Assembly: GCF_001592005.1 (NCBI RefSeq)
Contig: NZ_BCVZ01000016.1
Location: 1 to 64,000, forward strand
Direction: 5' to 3'
DNA from: Bacillus sonorensis NBRC 101234 = KCTC 13918
Lineage (GTDB): Bacteria; Bacillota; Bacilli; Bacillales; Bacillaceae
DNA: 64,000 nucleotides
A program made the position numbers and the translations under genes. The stretch's first letter is position 1; every line of letters begins with the position of its first letter. Positions 36,822 to 46,800 of the stretch are shown one piece after another. The notes under the pieces were generated by a model. It had not been told where the DNA came from and did no database searches. It was given only the letters and a program-made list of their open reading frames with translations.

Positions 36822-38644
36822 TTATTCTAAAGCTCCGGCGGCAGCGCTTAACCGGTGTTTTTCAAAGAAGCTGAAAATAGCGGTAAAAGCCATCACTTTG
36901 TTTTCCTGTTTGGAAAAGCCGTGCCCCTCATCTTCCATGACAAGGTAGTCAATATCCCTTCCCAGATCCTTCAGCTGGTCTACAATCTGGTCGGATTCTT
37001 CCTTGACAACGCGGGGATCATTTGCGCCTTGGATGATCAGCATCGGCCGTGTCATATTCTCGAGATATGTGATCGGAGAATCGGCTGTCATTTTTTCCTG
37101 ATCGCGCTCCGGATGTCCGACCCATTTCTCCATAAGAGGGCGCCAGAACGCCGGAACAGATGTGTAAAACGTAAACAGGTTGCTGACCCCGAATATATCA
37201 ACGACAGCACGGAAATACTCGGGATGTCTCCCGTGCAGCAGCAGTGCCATATATCCGACAAAGCTGCCTCACATCAAAAACAGTTTATCCCGCTCGGCGA
37301 GCTTCTGGTCGATCAGCCATTCAATTCCGTACACCATGTCGAGACGCGGCCCTTCTCCCCAATCCTGCTCGACCATTTGATAAAACGTGTAGCCGTAGTT
37401 CGCAGAGCCCCGGAAATTCGGCGCGAACACTTGATAGCCCATTTTTGCAGCGATTTGAAAAATATCATAAAACCTGAGGTGTTCAGAGTGCTGCGGACCG
37501 CCGTGCGGCCATATGATCGTAAAACCGTTTGCATCCTGAGGATCGGGCTTAAACAGCAAGCCTTCGATCGGCAGTCCGTCAAAGGACGGATAAACGACTG
37601 TTTCCGGATAAGAAAGGTCATCTTCAAAAAAACCAGGGACCGCATGTTTTGTTAGCTGCCGCCATTCGGCTTCGTTTTTTGTTTTCACATATATATTGTT
37701 CGGTTTCGTCGGTGTTGATCCGAGAATGTACAGCGAGCCGGATGGGGCGCAGACCATCTTGGCGATAGAAGAACATGGGCAATCTACAGAACGGCTGTTT
37801 CCCGTTTTTGTGTCATATTGGAACAGCACATCGTTTACGCCTTTTTTTCCAACAATATAAAGGTATTTTCCTTCCTGATCAGCCTGAATGGCTGTCATTT
37901 CCGTTTTGTCTATCGAGAAGAGCGGGGTGAATGTATCAGTAGAAATGCTGTATGACGCAAGATATGAAAATTCGGAATCGTAGTTCGTTGTTACATATAG
38001 CATGTCGTCTGATGGAAAATATGATGAATATACCATGTGCGGTTTTTTTTCATCAGGAACGACCGGTCCTGCTTTTCCGTCAGAGGTTTGAATCATACAG
38101 ACCGAATGGCTGTTGACGAAGGATACGTGGATACTTGCGGCTTTCCCGCCCGGACTGACATCGCTGAGCAGTGATGTTCCATCCTTTCCTCCAAAAACAA
38201 GCCGTTCTTCTCCTGTCTGCAAATCGTATCTGTATGTATTTAAAAAAGTGGGATTGCCGCTGGAAGATGAATAATAAACAGCATCCTTCACTGGGACCGG
38301 CTCAAAATGGCGGTCTTTTTGATTTCCGTTCAACAGCTGCATCTCCCCGCTGTTAGATCGAATACGGTATAAACTGCTTTTTTCATTGCCGTCATAGTCA
38401 AAACCGGCAAAAAGTTCTGAACCATCTTCACAGTAGGCGATTCCGTTTGAATTTTGGTTCAAAAAGGTGAGCTGATAAGGGTATGGATGAGGAAGTCCAT
38501 CGCCCACAGATTGGATTTTCCATTGTTATTTGTGTCAAATACAAGCTGCGTTTCTTCGGGATGAACCGCAAAATCCGTAATCCGCAAAACATGAAATATC
38601 TTTTCCGCCTTCTGCAAGCCATCAGTCCGTTTCAATTTGTACAA
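36822..38644 (-). pseudogene. S9-family (acylaminoacyl/prolyl-oligopeptidase-like) peptidase, disrupted twice
   Basis: The reading frames together make a full-length S9 peptidase of about 607 codons: a beta-propeller (KSNLWAMD; YDGNEKSSLYRIRS; YDTKTGNS) then an alpha/beta-hydrolase. Lesion 1, near 38507: a frameshift between NLWAMD and LPHPYPYQL. Lesion 2, at about 37269-37271: an in-frame TGA just before the nucleophile elbow, KLFLM-stop-GSFVGYM, where GGSxGG would be expected; the following glycine is also changed to valine. Downstream IIQGANDPRV (catalytic Asp) and EDEGHGF (catalytic His) survive. The N-terminal start is also unclear (TTG 38644). Either a decaying gene or two sequencing errors; the altered elbow favours decay. 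Confidence 0.85.
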
Positions 38645-38768
38645 CCCCGATTTTTTTTAGATCATTACTATGATAGCAGAATTTGGGTTTGGAAATTGAT
38701 CTTTGTACGAATAAATCACAGAGAAAAGAAAAACCTAAAGGTAAATATTTAAAGGAGGCATTTTGTTC

Positions 38769-39359
38769 ATGTTAAACAAGAAAAAAAGCGTGATTGCTGC
38801 TTTACTTCTTCCGTTTTTGTTCGTCGCCGGATGCGGCATGGCGAATCAGGGAGAAAACGGCCGCAATAACGATAATGTAAGAAACGTAACAAACAGAGAT
38901 AATCGCGATGCTTATGACCGCAATGGCTTAAATAATGTCACAGATGTCAATGACGCAAATAATGGGAATAACGCGAATGATGGGAATAACGCAAATTTTG
39001 TCAATGATGATAACCGCGATGGAAACAATATGAGAGAAGCTAACGATATCGCCGACAAGATCACTGACATGAAGGAAGTCAACAATGCGTCTGTCATCGT
39101 GACAGACAACAATGCTTATGTGGCGGTTGTTTTGACGGGAAATAAGCAAGGGGATGTTACACAAAGTTTGAAAAAGAAAATTTCCGATAAGGTCAAAGCA
39201 ACAGACAAAAGCATTAATAATGTCTATGTTTCCGCTAATCCGGATTTTGTTGACAGAATGCAGGATTATGGAAGAAGAATTCAAAATGGCGAACCAATCA
39301 AAGGTCTGTTTGACGAATTTGGCCAAATGACCCGCAGGATGTTCCCTGAGCAAAAATAA
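38769..39359 (+). CDS. yhcN: YhcN/YlaJ-family sporulation lipoprotein
   Basis: 196 residues from ATG 38769 (AAAGGAGG ten bases upstream; an in-frame TTG six bases earlier is too close). Lipobox FVAGC at about residue 17-21, then a low-complexity Asn/Asp-rich stretch with a nearly exact repeat (NNGNNANDGNNANF), then the family domain (ANDIADKITDMKEVNNASVI, YVAVVLTG, YVSANPDFVDRMQDY). In B. subtilis YhcN is a forespore-expressed spore lipoprotein. Confidence 0.92.
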   Translation: MLNKKKSVIAALLLPFLFVAGCGMANQGENGRNNDNVRNVTNRDNRDAYDRNGLNNVTDVNDANNGNNANDGNNANFVNDDNRDGNNMREANDIADKITDMKEVNNASVIVTDNNAYVAVVLTGNKQGDVTQSLKKKISDKVKATDKSINNVYVSANPDFVDRMQDYGRRIQNGEPIKGLFDEFGQMTRRMFPEQK

Positions 39360-39370
39360 CCGCGTTTTTT

Positions 39371-39408
39371 AAAAAGACCGTCGATCCTTACCATCGCGGT
39401 CTTTTTTT
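39371..39408 (+). terminator. yhcN terminator
   Basis: AAAAAGACCG and CGGTCTTTTT arms with inner CGAT/ATCG pairing and a T-run. Confidence 0.85.
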
Positions 39409-39484
39409 TATTTTTTCCGAACGCACACTTTTACATATCCCTGCATAAGGTAAGAGATATACTCTTAAAATGGGGGTATAGCCC

Positions 39485-40627
39485 GTGGGGAAACATATAA
39501 AAGCGGCTCTTGTGATCATGGCGGCGGGGATGTTGGCTGCGGCTGTCTGGCATGTTTTTTTTCATCAAGACCAGGCAAGCCGGATCGCGGTTACAGCCGG
39601 CAGCGCCGAAAAACGGGAATTGCTGAAAACAAAGAACATGACCCGTCACCAACATGCCAGTATCTATTATTCAGATCAGGAAAAGCCTATATTAGAGCTG
39701 ACAAAGGAGACGCTGACATATGCCGATGATCTTAATCGGGCCATTTTTGGCCAGTCCCGCTTTCACGGTATTGATCTCGTCTTTTTCTCAAACAGCAAAG
39801 AAATTGAAGCATTTTCAAAGCTGTCAGATATCACCGGCTTTTATTCTGAAGAAACGCGCATCATCGGATTGCTCCCTGAGGATAGGGAGCAGCTTTTCAA
39901 TAATGATGGGTTTGCCGTCTTTCTTTATAAGCGGGTGTTGATTCATGAATATACCCATTACGCTTTCCATGAAAAGCTCAGGGAGCTCGGTTCAGAACCG
40001 GAGGATTACCCGCTCTGGTTTCATGAGGGTGTCGCGGAATGGTCCGCCGCACACGATTCTGCCTATACACGGACTTTGCCGTCTGTCGTGCCCCTCGCTA
40101 AATTGAAGACTGACCGGCAGTGGCAAAAGATGCGCGATGATTCTGAATCGGACATATATTTACAGAGTTTTTATATGATTGATGAGCTTGTCAACAAAAA
40201 AGGCAGAGGCATCATCCTCGATATTATGAAAGAAACGGCGGAGGCAAAAAATTTTAAAAAGGGCTTTAGAGCTGCCGTTCATCAAGAATTAACGGAATTT
40301 GAAAAAGAATTTAAACAAAAATACGAAAAAACGGCATTGCGGGTTCCAATGCCGTTTTTCTTTATTAATGAATCGGTCCCTGCTGTCCGGCTCCCTTGTT
40401 CGGCGGCATTTGCATTTGTCCCTGGACAGGTGCATAGGCGGAAAGCATTTTTTGCATGTCCTGCGGAGCGAGCTGAGGAACCTGGTAATAGCCGTGTTTG
40501 TTTTGATAAAGAAACACTTCATAGGCCATTTCAATATAGTGAGGAATTTGATCCGCCAGCACTCTTCGGCAGACCGGATTTGTCACCTCAGGAGCCGCCA
40601 TTGCGAGGGCGGAAGTGCATGATTTAA
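39485..40627 (+). CDS. membrane-anchored gluzincin metalloprotease (peptidase MA-like), stop codon lost
   Basis: GTG start after GGGGGTATAG. One N-terminal helix (AALVIMAAGMLAAAVWHVFF) anchors or exports the protein. The metalloprotease core has HEYTH (H154, E155, H158) and a downstream WFHEGVAEW (E181 or E185) as third zinc ligand, the peptidase-MA arrangement. Family-like sequence ends near residue 283. There the frame runs without stop through the perfect hairpin 40327-40359 and on for about 95 codons antisense to yhcQ (Arg/Pro-rich, unlike the rest). The original stop was probably just before or in the hairpin and has been lost by a point change or small indel; the transcript itself should still end at the hairpin. 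Substrate unknown. Confidence 0.8.
   Translation: MGKHIKAALVIMAAGMLAAAVWHVFFHQDQASRIAVTAGSAEKRELLKTKNMTRHQHASIYYSDQEKPILELTKETLTYADDLNRAIFGQSRFHGIDLVFFSNSKEIEAFSKLSDITGFYSEETRIIGLLPEDREQLFNNDGFAVFLYKRVLIHEYTHYAFHEKLRELGSEPEDYPLWFHEGVAEWSAAHDSAYTRTLPSVVPLAKLKTDRQWQKMRDDSESDIYLQSFYMIDELVNKKGRGIILDIMKETAEAKNFKKGFRAAVHQELTEFEKEFKQKYEKTALRVPMPFFFINESVPAVRLPCSAAFAFVPGQVHRRKAFFACPAERAEEPGNSRVCFDKETLHRPFQYSEEFDPPALFGRPDLSPQEPPLRGRKCMI
40327..40359. terminator. bidirectional terminator between the metalloprotease gene and yhcQ
   Basis: Perfect 13-bp stem AAAAACGGCATTG with its complement, a 7-base loop, and T-runs on both strands. Confidence 0.92.
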
Positions 40628-41021
40628 GAAGTCCGAGCATAAAGCTGCTGATACAGGCATCATCAATGGCTTCAGGCGATTGTTTCGGCTTTTTAGGCTG
40701 TGTTTCCTTTAAGCCGTATACGAATTGGCGATCCTGTTTCATCATATAAGTCGCTGTTTCCTGGCTTGGCTTTTGTCCTGTCCGGAAGCACTCGGCCGTA
40801 ATGTTGTACTGCGACAAAATAAACTGGTGCTGTCTGTTTAAAATATCCAGAAGCTCCGGATCTTTGACATGCTGTCTGAACATCATATATTGCTCGAGCG
40901 CGCCGATCATGCCGGACATCACTTCGTGCATGTCGAAAATTTCGTGGCCCCCGTGATTCATATGCTGCATTCCTTCGTTTCCCTGATTGATTTGCATTTG
41001 TTCCTGGTTTTGCTGATTCAT
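40365..41021 (-). CDS. yhcQ: YhcQ, CotF-like spore coat protein
   Basis: 218 residues, Gln/Asn/Met/His-rich at both ends, with a central helical CotF-type (coat F, ferritin-like) domain: FDMHEVMSGMIGALEQYMMF, HQFILSQYNITAECF, and ALAMAAPEVTNPVCRRVLADQIP. AAGGAGGATTTCGTT precedes ATG 41021. It is expected in the spore coat or outer layers. Its 3' 263 bases are overlapped by the read-through tail of the gene on the other strand. Confidence 0.9.
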   Translation of the reverse strand: MNQQNQEQMQINQGNEGMQHMNHGGHEIFDMHEVMSGMIGALEQYMMFRQHVKDPELLDILNRQHQFILSQYNITAECFRTGQKPSQETATYMMKQDRQFVYGLKETQPKKPKQSPEAIDDACISSFMLGLLKSCTSALAMAAPEVTNPVCRRVLADQIPHYIEMAYEVFLYQNKHGYYQVPQLAPQDMQKMLSAYAPVQGQMQMPPNKGAGQQGPIH

Positions 41022-41672
41022 AACGAAATCCTCCTTCTATTTAGTACGCCAGTTATTTTTTGTCTGTTCCTGCATTTTTATTCAAAAAAGGAGGAAACGC
41101 ATGGAATGGATTTAAAGGGATTTTATACAAATCGTCGAATAAATTAGTTCAGAAGAACATATTGTGGGTTTTATTTTCAAAAAAAGGGCAGCGGAGAAAG
41201 CAGGGAAGCAAATGCTTAAGCAAAAGCCCCCCTGCCTCATGCCCGCAAAACATACTGGCGGACCTCCCGGATCTTAAAGCGGAGTTCTGATGGCCATGTC
41301 AATTAACACGGCCGCCTTCAGGCGGAGCTTTGAGGAGATTTTCTCTATAATGTGAGGCGGTCTTTTTGTAAGAGATCGGCATTTATACGAAATGATCGTA
41401 TCCCAGAGCATAGCGAAATTCAGGCTGCCGCACGAAAAGCGCTGCTGCATGTTAAGATTCGGACTTGCGGAGCAAAATCAGGAAGCGAAGTTACCGATGA
41501 TTCGCCAAGAAAGGCTTTTGAAGGAAGTGTAGTTGTACCGCCCCTGCGTGATCTGTAAAGGATTCTCCCTCCGGAAATCGTATCAGCCGCCGACGTAGTG
41601 ATATTCAACATGATATGCGAAAAAAGGTGTTTACCCTTTTTTGATTTAGCGCTTAGAAAAGGAGGATTTTAT
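41022..41672. other. 650-base region without a supported gene
   Basis: It holds the yhcQ upstream region and then about 500 bases with no ribosome-binding site linked to a long frame. One plus-strand frame (41352-41558, 68 codons, ending VVVPPLRDL) and an overlapping one ending IRQERLLKEV are open but resemble nothing I know. CCGCCT and AGGCGG arms (about 41310-41365) before TCTTTTTG could be a terminator. It may be a decayed gene. Confidence 0.35.
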
Positions 41673-43703
41673 ATGCCGGGCTCAAGTGAAACACTTGGAA
41701 AATTATCAGGTTTATTTGCTGATACCGAAACTGTGTATCCTAAGGTACAAGCGGATGTATATAAAAAAATCCATGAACTAAGTGAATTTCACAAACTGGA
41801 TGATATTTATCTGTCATTAATCGACCAGTATTTATTTCCTTGCCTGATCCTCAATGACAGAGGCGAAATTGTGGCGTCTTCAGACAATGCGGAGCAATTT
41901 TTAAAATGTTCAAAAGGGAGCATCAGCTGCGCCTTTCCGGCCAGTCTTTCCGTTCCTGTCAGCGCAGCTTTGCAAAAGGCGAAAAGCGAAAAAAGGGAAA
42001 CGGAATTCGAAAATGTTCCTATTTATATGAATGGAAAGCTCTCGTTTGTCAATTTGAAGCTGAAAAGTTTTTTCCGTCAATATCACAAGCTTTACGTCCT
42101 TTTTATTAAAGAAGCAAACACGCAAAAAAACAAGCAGGCATTAACAGAAGGCGATGAGGATCAGTCACATCCGGATATTCAAGATCTTTACCGGACGATA
42201 AAAGAACTTGAAGCATCAAATAAGGCATTGATTGCCGCCAATCAAAAGCTTATGTCTACAAACAGGGAAGTGATGGCGGCCAATCAGACGTTCGAAAGAA
42301 AAATTGCTGAGCTGAACGCTGTTAAGGATGACATGGACCACCTCCTGCTTCATACGAATATCAACGCTCTTATGCTCGATCGGAATTTTAGAATGAAACA
42401 ATACACACCTGAAGCCGCAAAGGCGTTTCATTTGAGGAAGCGGGACATCGGCAGACCGATAGGCGATCTTTCAGGACTGTTCGAATATGATGATTATGCC
42501 GCAGACTTAAAAACGACCCTCTATGAGAAAAAAACGATTCAAAAGGAAATGGAAGCGTCAAACGGAGACTGGTATGCGGTAAAGATGATTCCGTCCGATA
42601 CAGGCCAAAAAGCAGAAGGAATCTTAATGACATTCTCCAACATCACCGAGCTGAAAATGACGAATGAGGCGCTTCATATCAGCGCACAAGCAATTGAACA
42701 AAGTCCGGCCAATATGATTATCGCTTCTGTTGATGGAGTCGTCCAATATGCCAATAAACGGTTTTGTAAGCTGATCGGAAAAGAGCAGTGCGAGCTGATC
42801 GGTGAAAACGTTTTTGCTTTATATGAAAAACATTTTTTATGGAGCGAACTTCCTGCCCATTGGGAACGCGCCATCGAAAAGAAACCTTGGTCAGGAGAGC
42901 TTCATTATCAGGATGGGAACGGCCGTGACCGCTGGGAGAAGGTCTCGCTTATTCCTGTGGAAGACAGCCTCGGTAATGTGCAGCAAATCCTGCAGATTTC
43001 AGAAGACATGACAAATCAGAAACAGTCTGAAAAAATGCTCATGAAATCGGAAATGCTGTCTGCCATCGGCCAGCTTGCTGCGGGCATAGCCCATGAAATC
43101 CGCAATCCACTCACATCGCTGAAAGGATTTCTCCAGCTGATGATTCAAACAAAAAAATATCAGAAAGATTATGCCGAGGTGATGATGTCAGAATTTATCA
43201 GACTTGAAGCGATCATCAACGAGTTTCTGGTGTTGGCGAAAACAAAATCGGCCACATTTGATCCCGTTCAGGTAAACACGCTTATCAAAGATGTCTGCAT
43301 GGTGCTTGAATCGCAGGCCGTTCTGAACAATGTACGGATCGAGAAAAAGTTAAGTGACGGGCTGCCCGATATTTACGGTGTCTCAAATGAACTCAAACAG
43401 GTTTTCCTCAATCTTCTTAAAAATGCAATCGAAGCGATGGAACATGCCGAAGGGGTGATTTCGATCCGTTCGTATAAGGAAAAAGACAGCGTGTTCATCA
43501 CCTTTGAAGACCAGGGGAAAGGCATTTCCAAAGAAGTGCTTGATAAGCTGGGAGAGCCTTTTTATACGACAAAAGAAAAAGGAACGGGCTTAGGGTTGAT
43601 GGTTACCTTTAAGATTATCGAAAACCACGGGGGAAGCATTCACTTTGAAAGCGATGAAGGTAAAGGAACAATAGTGACATTGAAGCTTCCAATGAAAGAG
43701 TGA
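41673..43703 (+). CDS. multi-PAS sensor histidine kinase of the sporulation-kinase type with a CheB/CheR-like PAS module
   Basis: 676 residues from ATG 41673 (AAAAGGAGGATTTTAT). No membrane helix is seen, so it is cytoplasmic. Order: a PAS-like domain (about 45-145), a coiled coil (ASNKALIAANQKLMSTNREV, 182-201), a PAS domain (about 215-325) that, with the coiled coil, strongly resembles the C-terminal part of CheB/CheR fusions (NALMLDRNFRMKQYTPEA; RDIGRPIGDLS), a third PAS (340-450), HisKA with phosphoacceptor H474 (AHEIRNPLTSLKGFLQLM) and HATPase_c (LKNAIEAM; FEDQGKGIS; GTGLGLMVTFKIIENHGGS). The H-box matches KinA-E type kinases that feed Spo0F. No response regulator is adjacent, as usual for orphan sporulation kinases. 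The signal is unknown. Confidence 0.85.
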   Translation: MPGSSETLGKLSGLFADTETVYPKVQADVYKKIHELSEFHKLDDIYLSLIDQYLFPCLILNDRGEIVASSDNAEQFLKCSKGSISCAFPASLSVPVSAALQKAKSEKRETEFENVPIYMNGKLSFVNLKLKSFFRQYHKLYVLFIKEANTQKNKQALTEGDEDQSHPDIQDLYRTIKELEASNKALIAANQKLMSTNREVMAANQTFERKIAELNAVKDDMDHLLLHTNINALMLDRNFRMKQYTPEAAKAFHLRKRDIGRPIGDLSGLFEYDDYAADLKTTLYEKKTIQKEMEASNGDWYAVKMIPSDTGQKAEGILMTFSNITELKMTNEALHISAQAIEQSPANMIIASVDGVVQYANKRFCKLIGKEQCELIGENVFALYEKHFLWSELPAHWERAIEKKPWSGELHYQDGNGRDRWEKVSLIPVEDSLGNVQQILQISEDMTNQKQSEKMLMKSEMLSAIGQLAAGIAHEIRNPLTSLKGFLQLMIQTKKYQKDYAEVMMSEFIRLEAIINEFLVLAKTKSATFDPVQVNTLIKDVCMVLESQAVLNNVRIEKKLSDGLPDIYGVSNELKQVFLNLLKNAIEAMEHAEGVISIRSYKEKDSVFITFEDQGKGISKEVLDKLGEPFYTTKEKGTGLGLMVTFKIIENHGGSIHFESDEGKGTIVTLKLPMKE

Positions 43704-43735
43704 GAATAAGGTCAGCCCTGTTCTCACTCTTTTTT
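43696..43735 (+). terminator. kinase gene terminator
   Basis: AAAGAGTGAGAA and TTCTCACTCTTT arms. The stem begins inside the last codons of the kinase gene and is followed by a T-run. Confidence 0.88.
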
Positions 43736-43814
43736 GAAATATTTACAAAAGGACAATATGGTCTTTATATTGATGAGATAAATTGGACTGGAAGAATAAA
43801 AAGGGGGCGAATCG

Positions 43815-46800
43815 ATGGGCAATATCCTGAAAATCCGTTTGCTGCCATTGGCTGTGATCGCATGTTTAATGGGGGCGCCATTTTTCGCACCGTTTGCAGA
43901 GGCGGTGCAGGGAGCGGAACAGCAGCCGATAACCGTAAAAGAGGCGATCCGCAACAACTCAGGGCATGCCACTGTTGAAGGATATGTCGTCGGCCATACC
44001 GTTTCAAAAGGAAACTTTCATTTCAGCGGTCCATTTCAGAATGATTTCAACTTGGCCATCGCTGATCAAACAGAGGAGAGATCTCCTGAGAATATCCTTC
44101 CCGTACAAATTCCCACAGCATTCAGAAGCCAATTCGGTTTAAAAACCAATCCGCATCTGATTGGCAAAAAACTGTCTGTCAAAGGAGTCCTTTCTCCGTA
44201 TTTTCAATCTCCGGGTGTAACATCTGTTCAATTCATCAAGCTTGCAGAAGATAGCGGTGCCCCTACCCGGCCTGATGCCATGCCGATAGCGGATGCCCGC
44301 AAGCGCCTGCATGAAACCGTTACGATTAAAGGAGTCGTCACAGCGGACCAATCAGCGATCGGCGGCGGAAAACTGTCAACATTTATTCAGGACGATACGG
44401 CGGGAATCAACATTTTTTCATCTTCCCAAGCCAATTTTCCGGAGCTGAAAGAGGGAATGGATGTTTCAGTCACCGGACAAATCACAACTTATAAAGGGCT
44501 GACAGAGATCATTCCCGTTCCGGATGGCATAAAAGTATCGGACGGAGGAGCGGCTGTTCCTGATCCGCATTCGCTGGCAATTGAAGAATTAACACGTGCC
44601 GAACAGGCGGATCGATATGAAGGAAGTCTTGTGAAAATAAAAGGATTCATCGAAGGAAAACCCGATACTCCAGCAGGCGGGGGCTACAACATGACGATGA
44701 TCGACCAGAACTACAACCAGCTGACGCTGCGCGTGATGGAACAAACGAATGCCGCCGGCCTGATCGAACAAGGGAAATGGTTTGAGATTACAGGGATATT
44801 AAGCCGCTATAACGCATTACAGCTGTTGCCCAGAAAACAGGAGGATATCAAACGGCTGGACGGTACAGATGATCCGCCGCCTGTTTCAGAAGGAGAATAT
44901 GAAAGCGTCGTAGACCGTGTTGTTGACGGAGATACCATACATTTAAAGGAACCTGTGCTTGGCGCGACAAAGGTTCGTTATGTCAATATGGATACACCTG
45001 AAACCTATCATACGCCTAAAAACGAACGGGATGAAAATCAGCTAAAGCACGGAAACCGCGCAAAAACCTATTTGCAGTCGATTTTGTCTCCGGGGGACAA
45101 GGTGACGGTAAAGGTCGGCAAGGAAGCAAAAGACAGCTACGGCAGGCTCCTCGCCCAAGTCATCACAGAGGACGGCTTGAATACGAATCTCGAGCTGGTC
45201 AAAAAGGGGCTGGCTTCGACATATTTCATTTGGCCGGTCGGCGATGAGAAGGATTACGAACTGTTCCAACACGCGGTCAAAAAAGCGAAAGACGATCAGC
45301 TCGGCATTTGGAACCCCGCTGACCCGCTGATTGAACTGCCGTTTGAATTTCGGGCAAGAGAACAGGGGAAAGGGCTGACGAGGTATGTGGGAGATTCAGC
45401 AGACAAAACATATGTCACACCGGAAAAATGGCGAGAAGTTCCCGTTGAAAAACGAATCTTTTTCGCTTCTCCCGAAGAAGCCGAAGATGCAGGATATACA
45501 AAGAAAGAGAATAGTGGAAATATATCTTTGCGGCTTTTAAGCATGAATGATCTTCACGGAAAAATCGACCAGCAATATCAGCTTGATCTGAACGGCGACG
45601 GGCATACGGACGGAACCTTCGGCAGGATGGACTACACCGCAGCTCTGCTGAAAGAACGAAAAGCCGAGCGGAAAAATACGCTTCTTGTCCATGCGGGAGA
45701 CATGATCGGCGGAAGTTCGCCTGTATCATCCTTGCTTCAGGACGAACCGACGGTCGACATCATGGAGGAAATCGGCTTTGATGTCGGCACGGTCGGAAAT
45801 CACGAATTTGATGAAGGCGCTGATGAACTGCTCCGCATTCTTAATGGAGGGGAGCATCCTGAAGGGAAAGGAACAAAAGGCTATGACGGACAGGATTTTC
45901 CGCTCGTCTGCGCCAATTGTAAATTAAAAAGCAGCGGTGCCGGCTTTTTGCCGCCCTATCAGATATTTGAAGTCGAAGGCGTCCCGGTCGCTTTTATCGG
46001 GGTTGTCACAAGGTCTGCCGCCGATATGGTGATCCCTGATGGAATAAAGAAGATTGAATTCACGGATGAGACGAAAGCTGTCAATCTGGCTGTTGATGAA
46101 CTGAAAGCAAAAGGCGTTCGTTCAATAGCCGTCCTTGCCCATATGACAGCATCACAGAATGGTACAGCCGTAACGGGTGAGTCCGCCGAGCTCGCAAACA
46201 AGGCGGACCCTGAAGTAGATGTGATTTTCGCTGCGCATAACCATGAGGAAGTAAACGGGGAAACCGGAGGCGCTTTAATTGTTCAAGCCTCTGAATATGG
46301 CAAAGCCATCGGCGTGGTCGACGTGGAAATCGACAGAAACACGAAAGATATTGTCCGAAAACAAGCAGATATCGAATATGTAAACCAGGAAAATATCAAA
46401 CCCGATCCGGCGACAAGAAGCTTATTAGATCAATATGAACGGATCGTCGGCCCGATCATCGGCGAAAAGGTCGGAGAAGCGGCTCATGACATGGCAGGCG
46501 GCTATTCAAACGATGGAGACACACCGCTCGGAAATTTAATCGCCGACGGAATGAAGCGGGCGATGAATTCTGACTTCGCATTGATGAACGGCGGCGGAAT
46601 CCGCCAGGACTTAAAAAAAGGTCCGATTACATGGGGGGATTTATTCAACATCCAGCCGTTCGGAAATGTGCTCGTTACGCTTGAAATCAAAGGAAAGGAT
46701 TTGTATGACATCATTGATGCGCAAATTTCTCCGGTGTACGGTCCAGACTACAGTATCAGCGGATTTACATACACATGGGACCCGAAAACAAACAAAACGG

